Below, one piece after another: positions 12,130 to 25,203 of a stretch of 64,000 nucleotides of DNA. The DNA lies in the NCBI RefSeq assembly GCF_001922345.1, contig NZ_CP018811.1:3038001-3102000 (forward strand). Direction: 5' to 3'. Both the position numbers and the translations under genes were made by a program. How positions within the stretch are numbered: position 1 is the stretch's first letter; every line of letters starts with the position of its first letter. Source of the DNA: Paraburkholderia sp. SOS3 (GTDB lineage: Bacteria; Pseudomonadota; Gammaproteobacteria; Burkholderiales; Burkholderiaceae). A model generated the notes under the pieces. It was not told where the DNA came from, searched no databases, and was given only the letters and a program-made list of their open reading frames with translations.

Positions 12130-13590
12130 ATGTTAAAGGCGGCGTTGCTCGACAGGCTCTGGGGCAAGATGAGCGAACGCGGCGATTTTCCGATGCTGTC
12201 GCAGTCGCTCCGCACCACGATGGCCGCCGTCAAGAACGACGAACTCGACTTCACGTCGCTCGTTCAGGTTGTGCTCTCCGACTTCGCATTGACGCACAAG
12301 GTGCTGCGTCTTGCGAATTCGGCGATGTACATGGCGTTCGGCGGCAACATCACCACGGTCTCGCGCGCGCTGATGGTGCTCGGCATGGACGCGGTCGGCC
12401 ATCTCGTCGTCGGCCTGCAGATCGTCGATCACTTTCACCATAGCGCGCCACGCCGCATCGACGCAAAGCTCGAACTGAACCGCACGATGCTCTCGGGCTG
12501 CGTCGCGCGCAAGCTGACCGAACGCGGCGACCTGCGCGCGGGCGAAGAAGCGGTGGTGTGCACGCTGATGCGCCAGGTCGGCAAGCTGCTCGTCGTGTTC
12601 TATCTCGACACCGAATGGGACCAGATTCGCCGCCAGCTCGATGCGGGCGTCTCCGAAAAGGATGCGTGCGCAAGCATACTCGGCGTCTCGTACGAAGAGA
12701 TCGGCATCGAGGCCGCGGCGCGCTGGCGCCTGCCCGAAATCATCCGCACCGGCATGACCGCGTTCGATCCGTCCCGCGACGACGAGCCGCGCCAGACGCA
12801 ATGGATGCGCGCCGTCACGACCTTCTCGACCGAAGTCGCGAACCTGCTGACCGCGCCCGACATGCCCATCGCCGTGCGCGACGCGCGTATCGCGGAGCTC
12901 GCGCAGCGCTACAGCCGGCCGCTGAACACCGATGCGGACGTGCTGATCGAAATGAGCATCGCGCTCGCGCGTGAAGAAGCGGGCGACGGCGTGATGCGCG
13001 AAATCAACGAACTGCGCGCGAGCGCCGACGCCATCGCGCGCGAGCCGCTCGAACCCGAAGACCGCATCCGCGCGGGCGTCGAAGACCTGCGCGCGCTGCC
13101 CGCGGACAACGCGCTCGCGCCGGCGCTGACGCTCGCGTCCGAAACCGTGCTGGCGGGCCTCGGCTTCGACCGCACGGTGGTGTTCGTGCGCCAGGGCAGC
13201 GGCACCTTCAAGGCGAGCATGGGCTTCGGTCCGAAAGTCGACGCAGTGATGCCGCAGCTGTCGTTTGCCAGCGCATTCCAGCCGGACGTGTTCCACCTCG
13301 CCATCGCGAACTCGGTCGGCATCTTCATCGAGAACGCGCGCGACCCGAAAATGGTCGCGCGGCTGCCGGACTGGTACAAACGCTCGTTCAGCGACGCGCG
13401 GTCATTCGTGCTGCTGCCGGTCATGCTCGAAAATCAGTCGACGGTCGCGCTGATGTATGGCGACTGGACGCACAATACCGAGCCACGCCGCATCAGCCAG
13501 CAGGAAATGGCGGCATTGAACGAGCTATCGCGGGAATTACGGCGTTTTTTCGTCCAGGCGCCGGTGGTGGGTGAGCTGGAGACGCAGTGA
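12130..13590 (+). CDS. HDOD-domain signalling protein with C-terminal GAF-like domain
   Basis: Regulatory protein of 486 residues. The HDOD domain covers about residues 15-215, with VLSDFALTHKVLRLANSAMY and an alpha-helical body. HDOD domains resemble HD phosphohydrolases but generally lack the metal ligands, and they act as scaffolds in bacterial signalling. A helical linker at about 215-300 is followed by a GAF-like domain at about 310-480 (LGFDRTVVFVRQ, FKASMGFGP, SFVLLPVMLENQSTVALMYGDW). No DNA-binding domain is visible. It lies 88 nt after the PAS-GGDEF-EAL gene on the same strand and is probably cotranscribed with it. The ligand of the GAF-like domain is unknown. Confidence 0.87.
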   Translation: MLKAALLDRLWGKMSERGDFPMLSQSLRTTMAAVKNDELDFTSLVQVVLSDFALTHKVLRLANSAMYMAFGGNITTVSRALMVLGMDAVGHLVVGLQIVDHFHHSAPRRIDAKLELNRTMLSGCVARKLTERGDLRAGEEAVVCTLMRQVGKLLVVFYLDTEWDQIRRQLDAGVSEKDACASILGVSYEEIGIEAAARWRLPEIIRTGMTAFDPSRDDEPRQTQWMRAVTTFSTEVANLLTAPDMPIAVRDARIAELAQRYSRPLNTDADVLIEMSIALAREEAGDGVMREINELRASADAIAREPLEPEDRIRAGVEDLRALPADNALAPALTLASETVLAGLGFDRTVVFVRQGSGTFKASMGFGPKVDAVMPQLSFASAFQPDVFHLAIANSVGIFIENARDPKMVARLPDWYKRSFSDARSFVLLPVMLENQSTVALMYGDWTHNTEPRRISQQEMAALNELSRELRRFFVQAPVVGELETQ

Positions 13591-13747
13591 CTCGATCCCG
13601 CCAACGGGATTGATGGGAATCGCATCTCACTGAGCTGACAACTCTGCCGGCGCGGCATGCCCTCGCGTATGTGCGCGGTATGCGCCGCTGTGTGCCGCTG
13701 TGTGTTTCACCTGCACATGCGTACAGGCCTTGCACATTGACAGAGAT

Positions 13748-15193
13748 TCAATCTTCGATCCGCTCGAGCCCTTCGGCTTCGGCGCTGCGATCGGCAATGC
13801 CGGCCCATGCGGCCGCGGTCAGCGCGAGTTCCGCCGCTTCAGGCACGGTCAACGGCGCGAGCGACTCGCAAGCCGCCTCGACTTCATCCCACGCGCCGCG
13901 TTCGAGCGCTTCGGTCAGCGTCAGCAGCATGCCGAGCGAGCCTTCGTGATGTTCGATTGCCGCGCGAATCGGCCGCGACAGCATCAGCACATTGAGCGTG
14001 GTTTCGAGCGAACCGCCGAACACTGCATCAACGAACGAAAAGACGCCGGTCAGGAACGCCGCGTCGGCTTCATCGCGCCCTGCCTCGGGCAAACGTGCAA
14101 CCGCGAGTTCCATGAAACGTGCGCGCGATGCGGCAAGCTGCAGCAGCGGATCGTCTTCGAGTGCGACCTTGCGGCCGTCCGCGTACAGCAGCAATTGCGT
14201 CCAGCGCGCGATCTTGTCGGTGCCCGTTGCGTTGATCGCATCGCGCAGCGTCGTGACGCGCAAGCCCAGCGCTAGCCCGCTTGCATTCGCGAGACGCATC
14301 AGGTGCATGACGAGCACCGGATTGAGCTTCAGCTCCGCCTCGAGCTGCGCGACCGTCGGTTCGCCGGCCAGAAGCTGCAGCAGATTCAGCAGCGCATGGC
14401 GCGGTGCGCTTACGCGGCGCGTCGACGAAACGCTTTGCGCACGCGCGAAGAAATAACCCTGGAAGCGGTCGAAACCGAGATTGAAGGCGGTCTGGAAATC
14501 GTCGTGCGTATGCGTGTTGAGCGCGATCAGCATCTTGCCTGCCGACTTCAGTACGCTGGCGAGCTTCGGCAGCAGCGCGGCCGGCGTGCGCTGCAGATCG
14601 ATCTTGACGGTCTCCGCATACGGCAGAAGGCGCGCAAAGCGGTCATCGACCTGCGTGACGTGATCGATCACGAAGCGAAAGCGCCGGCCGTGCAGCGTAA
14701 CGATGCGCGCGATCAGTTCTTCATCCACGTGGATGTCGGGCGGCAACTCGAAAATAAACCGCTCGGGCGGCAGCGCCTTGACCGCCTCGTCGAACAGCAG
14801 TTCGCGGGTCGCATCGATATAGGCGGGATGGCCGGTCAGCGCGAGCCGCACTTCGGCCCGCACCAGCGCGCGAATCAGCTTGCCGACGCGCGCCTGGGCG
14901 GAGTTTTCGTTCGCGGATAATTCGCCGCCGCCGTCGCCGTCAGCGCCGCTTTGCGGTTCAGTGTTCTCGCCGGCATCGGCAGGCCCTGCGTCCTCGGCGG
15001 ACACGAACGGTTGCTGGATTTTCAGCTCGAAACCGCACAGCATGCCGTCCCGGTTCAATAGCGGCTGGCGGGCGAAATAGACGTCGCGCGGCGCGCCTTC
15101 GGCGGTGCTGCCGGCGTCGCTTCGCCGGTCGCCGTCAGTGGAACCCGAAAGGCCGTCTGGCCGGCCTTCCTGCTGGACTGCGGTGGTGGTCAT
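13748..15193 (-). CDS. EAL-HDOD protein with a strongly degenerate EAL domain
   Basis: Second EAL-HDOD protein of the cluster, 481 residues. The N-terminal 35 residues are low complexity, followed by VYFARQPLLNRDGMLCGFELKI. The acidic motifs needed for metal binding are gone: GFELKI replaces the ExLxR site, VIDHVTQ replaces DDFG, and ALNTHTHDD replaces AEGVE. The fold marker FDRFQGYFFARA remains. An acidic, Gly-rich insert lies at about residues 65-95. The HDOD domain fills the C-terminal half. It cannot be a phosphodiesterase and is best seen as a signalling scaffold. ATG at 15193 has GGGGAG 4 nt upstream. It lies downstream of the ast operon on the same strand, but 345 nt separate them. Confidence 0.83.
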   Translation of the reverse strand: MTTTAVQQEGRPDGLSGSTDGDRRSDAGSTAEGAPRDVYFARQPLLNRDGMLCGFELKIQQPFVSAEDAGPADAGENTEPQSGADGDGGGELSANENSAQARVGKLIRALVRAEVRLALTGHPAYIDATRELLFDEAVKALPPERFIFELPPDIHVDEELIARIVTLHGRRFRFVIDHVTQVDDRFARLLPYAETVKIDLQRTPAALLPKLASVLKSAGKMLIALNTHTHDDFQTAFNLGFDRFQGYFFARAQSVSSTRRVSAPRHALLNLLQLLAGEPTVAQLEAELKLNPVLVMHLMRLANASGLALGLRVTTLRDAINATGTDKIARWTQLLLYADGRKVALEDDPLLQLAASRARFMELAVARLPEAGRDEADAAFLTGVFSFVDAVFGGSLETTLNVLMLSRPIRAAIEHHEGSLGMLLTLTEALERGAWDEVEAACESLAPLTVPEAAELALTAAAWAGIADRSAEAEGLERIED

Positions 15194-15538
15194 GCGGCTC
15201 CCCTATGGCAAGGCGCGCGTGGCGCGTTGCGCTCTCTTCGTTATACCTGGCGGTGCAATGAACCTCGCGATCCGCATTGCATGGAGGCGATGTTTTCCGA
15301 AGCGGCCCGATCGAATGCATGGCCGCGATATCGGGCCGTCGTGCCGTGCGGCCGATGCCGATATCAGCCCCATGCGGGTCCATATCAGGCCATACGGGCT
15401 CATACGGAGCTCATACGTGGATCAGACGCGACTCGGTCGCGGCCCATGCGCGATACACCGGGTTCAGATGCCCGGCGATTTTAGCGCACGCACGCATGCT
15501 GCGGACAGCGAAATCGTGTGCGGGGAACGAAACTTCGC
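15194..15538. other. Gap between astE and EAL-HDOD gene, contains inverted repeat
   Basis: No gene is visible in this 345-bp stretch. It should hold the end of the ast transcript and the promoter of the EAL-HDOD gene. GATATCGG (15327-15334) and CCGATATC (15358-15365) form a perfect 8-bp inverted repeat, with a further GGCCG/CGGCC pair inside, which could fold into a strong stem-loop after astE. There is no U-run. Short repeats of a CATACGG-like motif follow at about 15393-15416. Confidence 0.4.
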
Positions 15539-16630
15539 TTATTGCAGTGACGCGAGCGCGTGCTCCGTCGTTTCGACGACCATCAGACCTGCGCGCAGCC
15601 CGGGTTTTACCGATGCATTCGGAAACACGATGCGCTCTTCCGGATGGCTCACCGTATAGCGATAAGCGCCGTCGCGCGCGAGCAGCGTGTGTTGCGGATA
15701 GGCGGTGAAATTCGGCACATCGGCTTCGACGAACAGTTCGAATGCGTCGCTGTGCTTCGTGATCTGGCCGATCACCGTAAAGACGCGCGGAAGCGGCAAG
15801 TCCCCCGCCGTTGCATCGCCGGAACCGACGCGAGCGGCACGCTCGTGTCCGTCATCACGCTGACCCGCAAGCAGGTTACGCAACGCGCGATCGGCACCCG
15901 CAAAACGCGCGAGCTCGTTCTGTCCGAACGGACGTACCTTGCCGAGTTCGAGCGTGCACGCATCGGCGCCGCACGCTTCGGAGGTGAAATGCGAATACGT
16001 GGTGCTCTTCGCCGCATGCACGAGCACGGCCGCGATCTGCGCATCGCGCAGCCATTCGAACATCGCGTGCGACATCGGCTCGCCTGTATGCGGCAGCAGC
16101 GCAAAGCGCTCGAACACCGATGCGCGGATCGCCGTGTGCATATCGATATGCCAGCGCGCGCTGCGCCGTTGCGGTGCATTCGCGAAGAATCGCGCGGCCG
16201 CGCGTTCGAGCGCCGCGGCGCGCGGCGCTTCCTCGCTCTGCGGCAATTGCGCGTGACGGCCGCTGAAAAGGCGGTTCAGATCGTCGTCGATATAACGGCA
16301 CGCCGCGCGCATGGCCGAGACATTGCCGAGCACGACGAGCAGCCGGCACGCGAGCGGTGCGCGGCCCTGCGCGATATCGCGCACGAGCGTCGACAGCAAC
16401 TCGATCGGCGCGGTTTCGTCGCCATGAATACCGGCCGACGCGAGCACGCTGTGCACGCCGGCAGCCTCGCCTGCCTCGCGTGCCTCGCTCCGAGCCGCCA
16501 CGGGCTCGAACTGCAGCACGCCATCGTCGAGCCAGTTCCAGCGCACGCCATCGGCGCACACGCCTTCGCGTTGCGCATCGGCGGGCGGCGCGTGGCCGGC
16601 TAGCGTGTAGGCGAGAAAGTCGTCGAGCAT
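15539..16630 (-). CDS. astE: Succinylglutamate desuccinylase
   Basis: Last step of the arginine succinyltransferase (AST) pathway: hydrolyses N-succinylglutamate to succinate and glutamate. The 363-residue product is a zinc carboxypeptidase-like enzyme. The zinc ligands are visible as H and E in GIHGDETAP and H in [12 protein letters not shown] at 16630 gives [12 protein letters not shown], matching the E. coli AstE start; an ATG six codons earlier (16648) is the main alternative. A linker at about residues 255-275 ([17 protein letters not shown]) is longer than usual. It is the sixth and last gene of the catabolic ast cluster and lies 73 nt after astB. Confidence 0.93.
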   Translation of the reverse strand: MLDDFLAYTLAGHAPPADAQREGVCADGVRWNWLDDGVLQFEPVAARSEAREAGEAAGVHSVLASAGIHGDETAPIELLSTLVRDIAQGRAPLACRLLVVLGNVSAMRAACRYIDDDLNRLFSGRHAQLPQSEEAPRAAALERAAARFFANAPQRRSARWHIDMHTAIRASVFERFALLPHTGEPMSHAMFEWLRDAQIAAVLVHAAKSTTYSHFTSEACGADACTLELGKVRPFGQNELARFAGADRALRNLLAGQRDDGHERAARVGSGDATAGDLPLPRVFTVIGQITKHSDAFELFVEADVPNFTAYPQHTLLARDGAYRYTVSHPEERIVFPNASVKPGLRAGLMVVETTEHALASLQ

Positions 16631-16703
16631 CTTGCCCTGCCCTGTCATGGTTCCTGCGAAACGCCGCCTCGGAGACTCAGCAGCAACGATCAACGCTCAT
16701 CAA

Positions 16704-18044
16704 TCAACGCTGAAAATCGTACAAGGATCCGACACGCAGAATCTGCGTCAGTTCGTCGAGCGCCGTGCGCGATTCGTCGAGCAGTTGCGCGTCCGCGAGA
16801 TCGCCCGGCGCGAGCCGGTCGCGATAGTGCCGGTCGATCCATGCATCGAGCAAAGCGAACAGCCGCCCGTCGATCCATACGCCCGGCAGCACCGCTTCGC
16901 GCTCCGCGTCGGTCAGCACGACACGCAACCGCAGGCAGGCGGGGCCGCCGCCGTTCTTCATGCTTTCGCGAAGATCGAATACCTTGACCTCGTCGATCGG
17001 TCCCGACCCCGCCACGAGCGTGTCGAGATAGCGCGCGACGCGCTCGTTTTCACGGCATTCCTGCGGCACGACGAGTATCTGCCTGCCGTCCTCGCGCATC
17101 AGCAACTGGCTGTTGAACAGATACGACGTGACGGCATCGTCGACGCTCACGAGCGCATCCGGCACTTCGATCACGTCGAACGGCGCATGCTGCGCGGCAA
17201 GCTTCGCGCGCAGTTCGTCATACACCGCGCTGGAGTCGACAAACGCGAGTTCATGGCAAAAGAGCGTGTGCGCGTTGCCGACCGCGATCACGTCGTTATG
17301 AAACACGCCCGCGTCGATCACGTCGGGATTCTGCTGCGCATAGACGGTCGTTGCTTCGGCGAGCCCATGCCGCTGCGCGACGGCGCGGCTTGCCTCGAAG
17401 GTCTGCCGCGCCGGGTAGCGCTTCGGTTCCGGACCGCGCCGGTATTCGCTGCGGCCGTACACGAAAAATTCGACGCCGCGCTCGCCATACGCCGCGCAAA
17501 AACGCGTATGGTTCGCCGCGCCTTCGTCGCCGAGCGCGGGCGTACCCGGCAACGCTTCGTGCACCGCAAAGCGGTTCTCGTCCGCGAAGATCGCGCGCAG
17601 CGTGCGGCGCGTCGATTCGTGTTCGATCGCGCGATGCAATTTGCTGCACAGATTCGCCGGCGTGAAATGCACACGGCCGTCTGCGGTGTCGGCCGAGGGA
17701 CTCACGGTGGCCGCGTTCGCGGTCCACATCGCGGATGCGGAACTTGCCGCGGCGAGCAGTTCGGGCGCCTCCTTCGCGACCTTCGCCATCACGCTCGCGT
17801 CGGCGCCCGAAAAACCGAGTTCGCGCAGCAGACGCAGCGACGGCCGCTCCTGCGGCGGCAACACGGCCTGCCGGAAACCGAGGTCGGCAAGCTGCTTCAT
17901 CTTGCGCAGCCCCTGCTTCGCCGCGGCCTTCGGATTGGCGACCGACTTGTCGTTCGACACCGACGCGACATTGCCGAACGAGAGGCCTGCATAGTTATGC
18001 GTCGGGCCCACCAGCCCGTCGAAATTCGCTTCGATCGCTCGCAT
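16704..18044 (-). CDS. astB: N-succinylarginine dihydrolase
   Basis: Second step of the AST pathway: converts N-succinylarginine to N-succinylornithine, two NH3 and CO2. The 446 residues match E. coli AstB in length. ATG at 18044 gives [20 protein letters not shown], matching the family N-terminus, with GAGGGA upstream. The late [12 protein letters not shown] segment carries the catalytic cysteine region of this amidinotransferase-fold family. A long open extension upstream overlaps astD and is rejected. Only 4 nt separate it from the astD stop, so translation is probably coupled. Confidence 0.96.
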   Translation of the reverse strand: MRAIEANFDGLVGPTHNYAGLSFGNVASVSNDKSVANPKAAAKQGLRKMKQLADLGFRQAVLPPQERPSLRLLRELGFSGADASVMAKVAKEAPELLAAASSASAMWTANAATVSPSADTADGRVHFTPANLCSKLHRAIEHESTRRTLRAIFADENRFAVHEALPGTPALGDEGAANHTRFCAAYGERGVEFFVYGRSEYRRGPEPKRYPARQTFEASRAVAQRHGLAEATTVYAQQNPDVIDAGVFHNDVIAVGNAHTLFCHELAFVDSSAVYDELRAKLAAQHAPFDVIEVPDALVSVDDAVTSYLFNSQLLMREDGRQILVVPQECRENERVARYLDTLVAGSGPIDEVKVFDLRESMKNGGGPACLRLRVVLTDAEREAVLPGVWIDGRLFALLDAWIDRHYRDRLAPGDLADAQLLDESRTALDELTQILRVGSLYDFQR

Positions 18045-18048
18045 GGTG

Positions 18049-20599
<2,551 letters not shown>

Positions 20600-20603
<4 letters not shown>

Positions 20604-21667
20604 GGGGCGTCCTCCGAAGATGCGTAGTTCTCTTCCTGATGCAGGATCACGCAGCGCACGGCATCGCCGGCATCGACGCCGAGCGCGGCCCGCGCCGCGG
20701 CCGGCAACGGCGCACCCGCGTCGCGCTCGCGCGGCAAATCGACGAGCACGCAGCGGAATTCGCCGGGGCGGTTGCTCGCGGCCATATAGGTGGCGCTGTG
20801 CGCGCGCTCGGGCGGCACGTCGTTTGCGGCGAGCACCGTGCGCATCTCGTTGCGCTTCACGCACGCGCTGCGATCGACCTGCGCGGTCAGCACCGGGCCC
20901 GCGTCGAAGATATCGACATAGCGGTCGGTCTCGAAGCCTTCTTCGAGATGAATCTCATACGCGAGCAGCGCTTTTTCGTCGGGCTCGCCGAGCACGCGCT
21001 GCGCCGCTTCGGGCAGCAGCGGCACATAGATCGGATAGCTCGGCATCACCTCGGCGATAAACGTGCTGCTGCGTCCGCCCGACTGCACTTCGATATCGGC
21101 GAAGTTGCGGCCGAAAAACTTGCGGCCCACCGCCTCCCAGAACGGCGACACGCCCGCCTCGTCGGTCACGCCGAGCAGCAGCGAAAACACCTCGGGCGTG
21201 AAGCGCTTGCGGTTCGCGGCGATATACATCATGCGCGCGCGCGACAGCAGATGCGCGGCCGCGGCGCCCCGCAGCTCGGGTTCGATATAGAAGCCGCCGA
21301 GACGGCTCTTGCCGGTCAGTTCGTGCGACATCGTCAGCGCGTGGATCTTGCGGTTCACATGCAGCTCGCGCGACGCATGAATCAGCGCATCGTTGCGAAA
21401 CGCGTAGAACGGCTCCGCATAACCGGCTGCCGCGACGATGCTCGCGGTGCCGAGCAGCTTGTCGGTTTCGCTGTCTTCGAGCACGAACAGATAGAACTCC
21501 TCGCCCGGAAAATCGGCTTCTGCGCGAAACGAGTCTTCCGATAGCGCGACGCGCGCTTCGAGCGCGCGGCGGTCATGCGGCAGCGAATGCAGCACGGGCT
21601 GCGCGGCGCGCGCCATGCGGTCGAGCGCATCGAGGTCGGCGAGGCGGCCGGGGCGTACGAAGAGCAT
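20600..21667 (-). CDS. aruF: Arginine/ornithine N-succinyltransferase, AruF-like subunit
   Basis: Partner of the downstream AruG-like subunit, 355 residues, same family. It starts MLFVRPGRLADLDALDRMA and contains SPFWEAVGRKFFGRNF and AEVMPSYPIYVPLLPE. The C-terminal part (about 300-355) aligns with the end of its paralogue, ending in a GDAVRCVILHQEE segment. The two subunits clearly arose by duplication. ATG at 21667 follows the astC stop by 17 nt, and the stop overlaps the aruG start by 4 nt. The order astC-aruF-aruG-astD-astB-astE is the one known from the Pseudomonas aeruginosa aru operon. Confidence 0.93.
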
Positions 21668-21684
21668 CGTCGTTCCTCAGTAGA

Positions 21685-22920
21685 CTACTTTGCGTTCGAC
21701 GCGGCCGTCGCACCGGCCACTTCCTCGATCGCCTTCGCGAGCCTTGCCAGGCCCTCGTGCAGATCGTCGAGCGGAATGATCAGCGACGGCGCGAAGCGCA
21801 GCACGTCGGGGCCCGCCATCAGCATGATGAGCCCGTGCCTGCCCGCCGCCGTGACAAAGTCTTTCGCGCGCCCCTTGAATGCACCGTCGAGCTCCGCGCC
21901 GATCAGCAGCCCCTTGCCGCGCACCTGCCTGAAGATGCCGAAACACTCGTTGAGCTTCGCAAGCGTTTCCTGCAGCACCGTGCTGCGCGAGCGGACGCCG
22001 GCAAGCAGCTGTGGATCGCTGATCAGTTCCACCACCTTCAGCGCGATCGCCGAAGCGAGCGGATTGCCGCCATACGTGGTGCCGTGCACGCCCACCTTGA
22101 AGTGCGCGGCCAGTTCTTTGGTGGTGAGCATCGCGCCGATCGGAAAGCCGTTGCCGAGCGACTTCGCCGTGGTCAGGATGTCGGGCGTCACATCGGTGTC
22201 CTGATAGGCGTAGAAAAAGCCGGTACGACCCACGCCCGTTTGCACTTCATCGAAAATCAGCAGCGCGCCGTGCCGGTCGCATGCTTCGCGCAAGGCGCGC
22301 AGAAACGCAGGATCGGCGGGAATCACGCCGCCTTCGCCCTGAATCGGCTCGACGACGACCGCGCATGTTTTCGGGCCGATCGCCTTGCGCGCCGCTTCGA
22401 TATCGTTGTACGGCAGATGCACGATGCCCGCCGGCACGGGCCCGAAGCCCTCCGAGTATTTCGGCTGCCCGCCGACGCTGACGGTAAAGAACGTGCGGCC
22501 ATGAAACGACTGCGTGAAGGAAACGATCTCGATCTTGTCCGCGCCATGCCGCTCGAATGCGACGCGACGCGCGAGCTTGAAGGCCGCCTCGTTCGCTTCG
22601 GCGCCGGAATTCGCGAAAAACGCGCGGTCGGCAAACGTCAGCTCTTCGAGCCGTCTTGCGAGGCGCAGCACGGGCTCGTTCGTATAGCCGTTGCCGATAT
22701 GCCAGAGCTTCGCGCCCTGCTCGTTCAACACCTCGAGCAATTCGGGATGCGCATGACCGAGCGCGGTGACGGCGATGCCGCCGGCGAAGTCGATATATTC
22801 GCGGCCCTGCGTGTCCCAGACATGCGAGCCTTTGCCGCGGTCCGGCACGAACGATGCGGGAGAGAACACCGGCACCATCACTTCGTCGAAGGTCTGGCGT
22901 GTCACATTCTGGTCGTTCAT
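21685..22920 (-). CDS. astC: Succinylornithine/acetylornithine transaminase
   Basis: Third step of the AST pathway: PLP-dependent transfer of the delta-amino group of succinylornithine to 2-oxoglutarate. The 411-residue class III aminotransferase shows [15 protein letters not shown] for phosphate binding, [24 protein letters not shown] and the PLP lysine at K253 in [11 protein letters not shown]. Such enzymes also act on acetylornithine; the operon context favours the catabolic role. It is the first gene of the enzyme block. The 109-nt gap before it follows the ArgR-type regulator gene and could carry an internal promoter with ArgR operators, which I could not define. Confidence 0.95.
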   Translation of the reverse strand: MNDQNVTRQTFDEVMVPVFSPASFVPDRGKGSHVWDTQGREYIDFAGGIAVTALGHAHPELLEVLNEQGAKLWHIGNGYTNEPVLRLARRLEELTFADRAFFANSGAEANEAAFKLARRVAFERHGADKIEIVSFTQSFHGRTFFTVSVGGQPKYSEGFGPVPAGIVHLPYNDIEAARKAIGPKTCAVVVEPIQGEGGVIPADPAFLRALREACDRHGALLIFDEVQTGVGRTGFFYAYQDTDVTPDILTTAKSLGNGFPIGAMLTTKELAAHFKVGVHGTTYGGNPLASAIALKVVELISDPQLLAGVRSRSTVLQETLAKLNECFGIFRQVRGKGLLIGAELDGAFKGRAKDFVTAAGRHGLIMLMAGPDVLRFAPSLIIPLDDLHEGLARLAKAIEEVAGATAASNAK

Positions 22921-23029
22921 GGCGCGATCCTCGTGGCGGGCAATATCCGTAGTGTAGAAAACGATGCGCGCGCCGTCTTGCGCATACGCGACGTGTTCTA
23001 TCGAAGATCGCGAGGGGCGGCGTGCCGCA

Positions 23030-24184
23030 CTATCGTACGTCGCGCGCCGGCGGCTCGCCCGGTGCGGCGGGCGCCGCAGGCGCCCCGTGCGCCGACCCGC
23101 CCGCCGCCTGCCTGTCGAGCCAGTTGCGGCGTTCTTCGCGCGGCGTCACCTTGAAGCGCTCGCGGTAGGCATTCGAAAAATGCGCGGCCGATGAAAACCC
23201 GCACGCAAGGCTGATCTGCACGACCGACTTGCTCGTGCGCTGCAACTGCGTGCGCGCCTTCGCGAGCCTCAGGCCCAGATAGTAGCGGGACGGCATCGCG
23301 CCGAGGTACTGGCGAAACAGCCGCTCGAGCTGGCGCCGCGACACGCCGACGAGACCCGCGATCTCGTCGGTCGTGAGCGGATCTTCGATGTTCGCTTCCA
23401 TCAGCAGCAGCGCGTCGTTCAGATGCGGATGGCGTTCGCCCGGCGCCGTCACGTACGGAATGCGCTGCCGCTCGGCGCCCGCGCGCAGCGTGCCGACGCC
23501 AAGCGCATCGGCGATCCGTTCGGCGAGTGGCTGGCCGTGGTCGCGCGCGATCATCGCAAGCATGAAGTCGACGCTCGCCTGACCGCCCGTGCAGGTCGCG
23601 CGGTCGCGATCGATTTCGAAGATCTGCTGCGTGACGATCGCTTGCTCGAACTGCTCGGTGAACTGCTGATACGTCTCCCAGTTGACGCTCACGCGATAGC
23701 CGGACAGTTGCCCCGCCATCGCGAGCCACCAGACGCCGTGATGAATGCCTGTCACGAGCGGCGTGCGCTCGCTCGCACGTGCGAGGTTCGCGAGAAAAGG
23801 CCGGTAGTCGGAGAATGGCTCGAAGCGCTCGCTGATCACGATCAGCCAGTCGCACGCGAGCGCAGCGCCGAATGCGGCGTCGGCCGGCCATTGCGCGCCG
23901 CCCGCCAACGGCACGGGGCGCCCGTCCGCGGAGCAGACCTGCCAGCGGTACAGCGCGCGGCCATCGATTTCATTCGCGAGATTCAGCGTATCGACGACCG
24001 GTCCGACGCCGGACATCGACACCGGCGGCAATGCAACGATCGCGACCTGCGTGGTGCGCGGAGCGCCGGCTTCAGCGCCGGTCCGCGCGTCGGCTCGAGC
24101 GCTTGCGCCAACGCCGCTCTCAGCGCGGCCGCCGGCGTCTTCGCCAGTACTGCTGCCGGAAGCGGCACGAATCGATCGCGTCAT
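23030..24184 (-). CDS. AraC-family arginine regulator, ArgR (Pseudomonas type)
   Basis: Transcription factor of 384 residues. Residues 45-215 form a DJ-1/PfpI-type (GATase1-like) domain, recognisable by [14 protein letters not shown] and [15 protein letters not shown]. The C-terminal AraC helix-turn-helix pair lies at about 265-360 ([21 protein letters not shown] and [20 protein letters not shown]). Pseudomonas ArgR has this architecture, is encoded after aotP and activates aru/aot genes in response to arginine. Position here, 10 nt after an aotP-like gene and just before astC, gives the same arrangement. The N-terminal 40 residues are low complexity, so the true start could be later than 24184. 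It is unrelated to the E. coli ArgR repressor. Confidence 0.88.
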   Translation of the reverse strand: MTRSIRAASGSSTGEDAGGRAESGVGASARADARTGAEAGAPRTTQVAIVALPPVSMSGVGPVVDTLNLANEIDGRALYRWQVCSADGRPVPLAGGAQWPADAAFGAALACDWLIVISERFEPFSDYRPFLANLARASERTPLVTGIHHGVWWLAMAGQLSGYRVSVNWETYQQFTEQFEQAIVTQQIFEIDRDRATCTGGQASVDFMLAMIARDHGQPLAERIADALGVGTLRAGAERQRIPYVTAPGERHPHLNDALLLMEANIEDPLTTDEIAGLVGVSRRQLERLFRQYLGAMPSRYYLGLRLAKARTQLQRTSKSVVQISLACGFSSAAHFSNAYRERFKVTPREERRNWLDRQAAGGSAHGAPAAPAAPGEPPARDVR

Positions 24185-24194
24185 GCACGCGCCG

Positions 24195-24998
24195 CTACTT
24201 GAGGCTGCCGGACAGAAACTGCCTGAGCCGCTCGCTCTTCGGCGTAGCGAGCACTTCGGCGGGCGGGCCTTCCTCTTCGGTGCGGCCCTGATGCAGGAAC
24301 ATCACGTGATTCGACACGTTGCGCGCGAAGCCCATCTCATGTGTGACGACGATCATCGTGCGGCCTTCGTCGGCGAGCGCCTGCATGACCTTCAGCACTT
24401 CGCCGACGAGTTCGGGGTCGAGCGCCGAGGTCGGTTCGTCGAACAGCATGACATCGGGGTTCATCGCGAGCGCACGCGCGATCGCGACGCGCTGCTGCTG
24501 CCCGCCCGACAGGTGCGACGGATACTGCTTCTCGAGCCGCGGCGCGAGGCCGACCTTCTCGAGGTACGTGCGCGCGCGGTCTTCGGCTTCCTTGCGAGAC
24601 AGGCCCAGCACATGGATCGGCGCTTCGACGACGTTCTCCAGCACCGTCATGTGCGCCCACAGATTGAAGTGCTGGAACACCATGGCGAGTTTCGTGCGGA
24701 TGCGCTGCAGCTGTTTGTGGTCGGCCACTTCGAAATTGCCTTCGCGGTCGGCCCTCGTGCGCACCGTTTCGCCGTCGACGATGATCTTGCCCGCGTTCGG
24801 CCGCTCGAGAAAATTGATGCAGCGCAGGAACGTGCTTTTGCCCGAGCCGCTCGCGCCGATAATGCTGATCACGTCGCCCTTCTGCGCGTTCATCGACACG
24901 CCCTTCAGCACTTCGTTGTCGCCATAGCGCTTGTGGATATCCTGCACGACGAGCTTGCAGACTTCATCCCTGGCTTGAGTTTGACTGTTATCGGGCAA
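24195..24998 (-). CDS. aotP: Basic amino acid ABC transporter ATPase, AotP/HisP-like
   Basis: ATPase of a polar amino acid importer (arginine, ornithine, histidine or lysine). Walker A is GASGSGKST, the signature is LSGGQQQ, Walker B is VMLFDEP and the H-loop is VVTHEMG. The start is not an ATG: TTG at 24998 gives 267 residues, close to the usual 257-263, and has GGAG 6 nt upstream; the open extension to 25181 adds an unrelated N-terminus. In Pseudomonas this gene closes the aotJQMOP operon. Here no permease or binding-protein gene precedes it; the next gene upstream is a patatin. The ATPase must work with subunits encoded elsewhere, or the operon has lost them. Confidence 0.92.
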   Translation of the reverse strand: MPDNSQTQARDEVCKLVVQDIHKRYGDNEVLKGVSMNAQKGDVISIIGASGSGKSTFLRCINFLERPNAGKIIVDGETVRTRADREGNFEVADHKQLQRIRTKLAMVFQHFNLWAHMTVLENVVEAPIHVLGLSRKEAEDRARTYLEKVGLAPRLEKQYPSHLSGGQQQRVAIARALAMNPDVMLFDEPTSALDPELVGEVLKVMQALADEGRTMIVVTHEMGFARNVSNHVMFLHQGRTEEEGPPAEVLATPKSERLRQFLSGSLK

Positions 24999-25203
24999 GA
25001 TGGTCTCCGGTGCAGAGGAGTCGACGGCGCGGCAGGGCAAGGTCCGCGACGGCATCAGGATCGCCGTATTGCTGCATAAAGGCAAGGTACGGCGCAGCGC
25101 GGAAAATAGCACATCCGGGCAGCGTCGCGCGACGCTCGGCATCACATAGGAAACCGCTCGAAACCGCGCTAACCCGTTCAAACCGACGAGGCGCGAACGC
25201 GCG

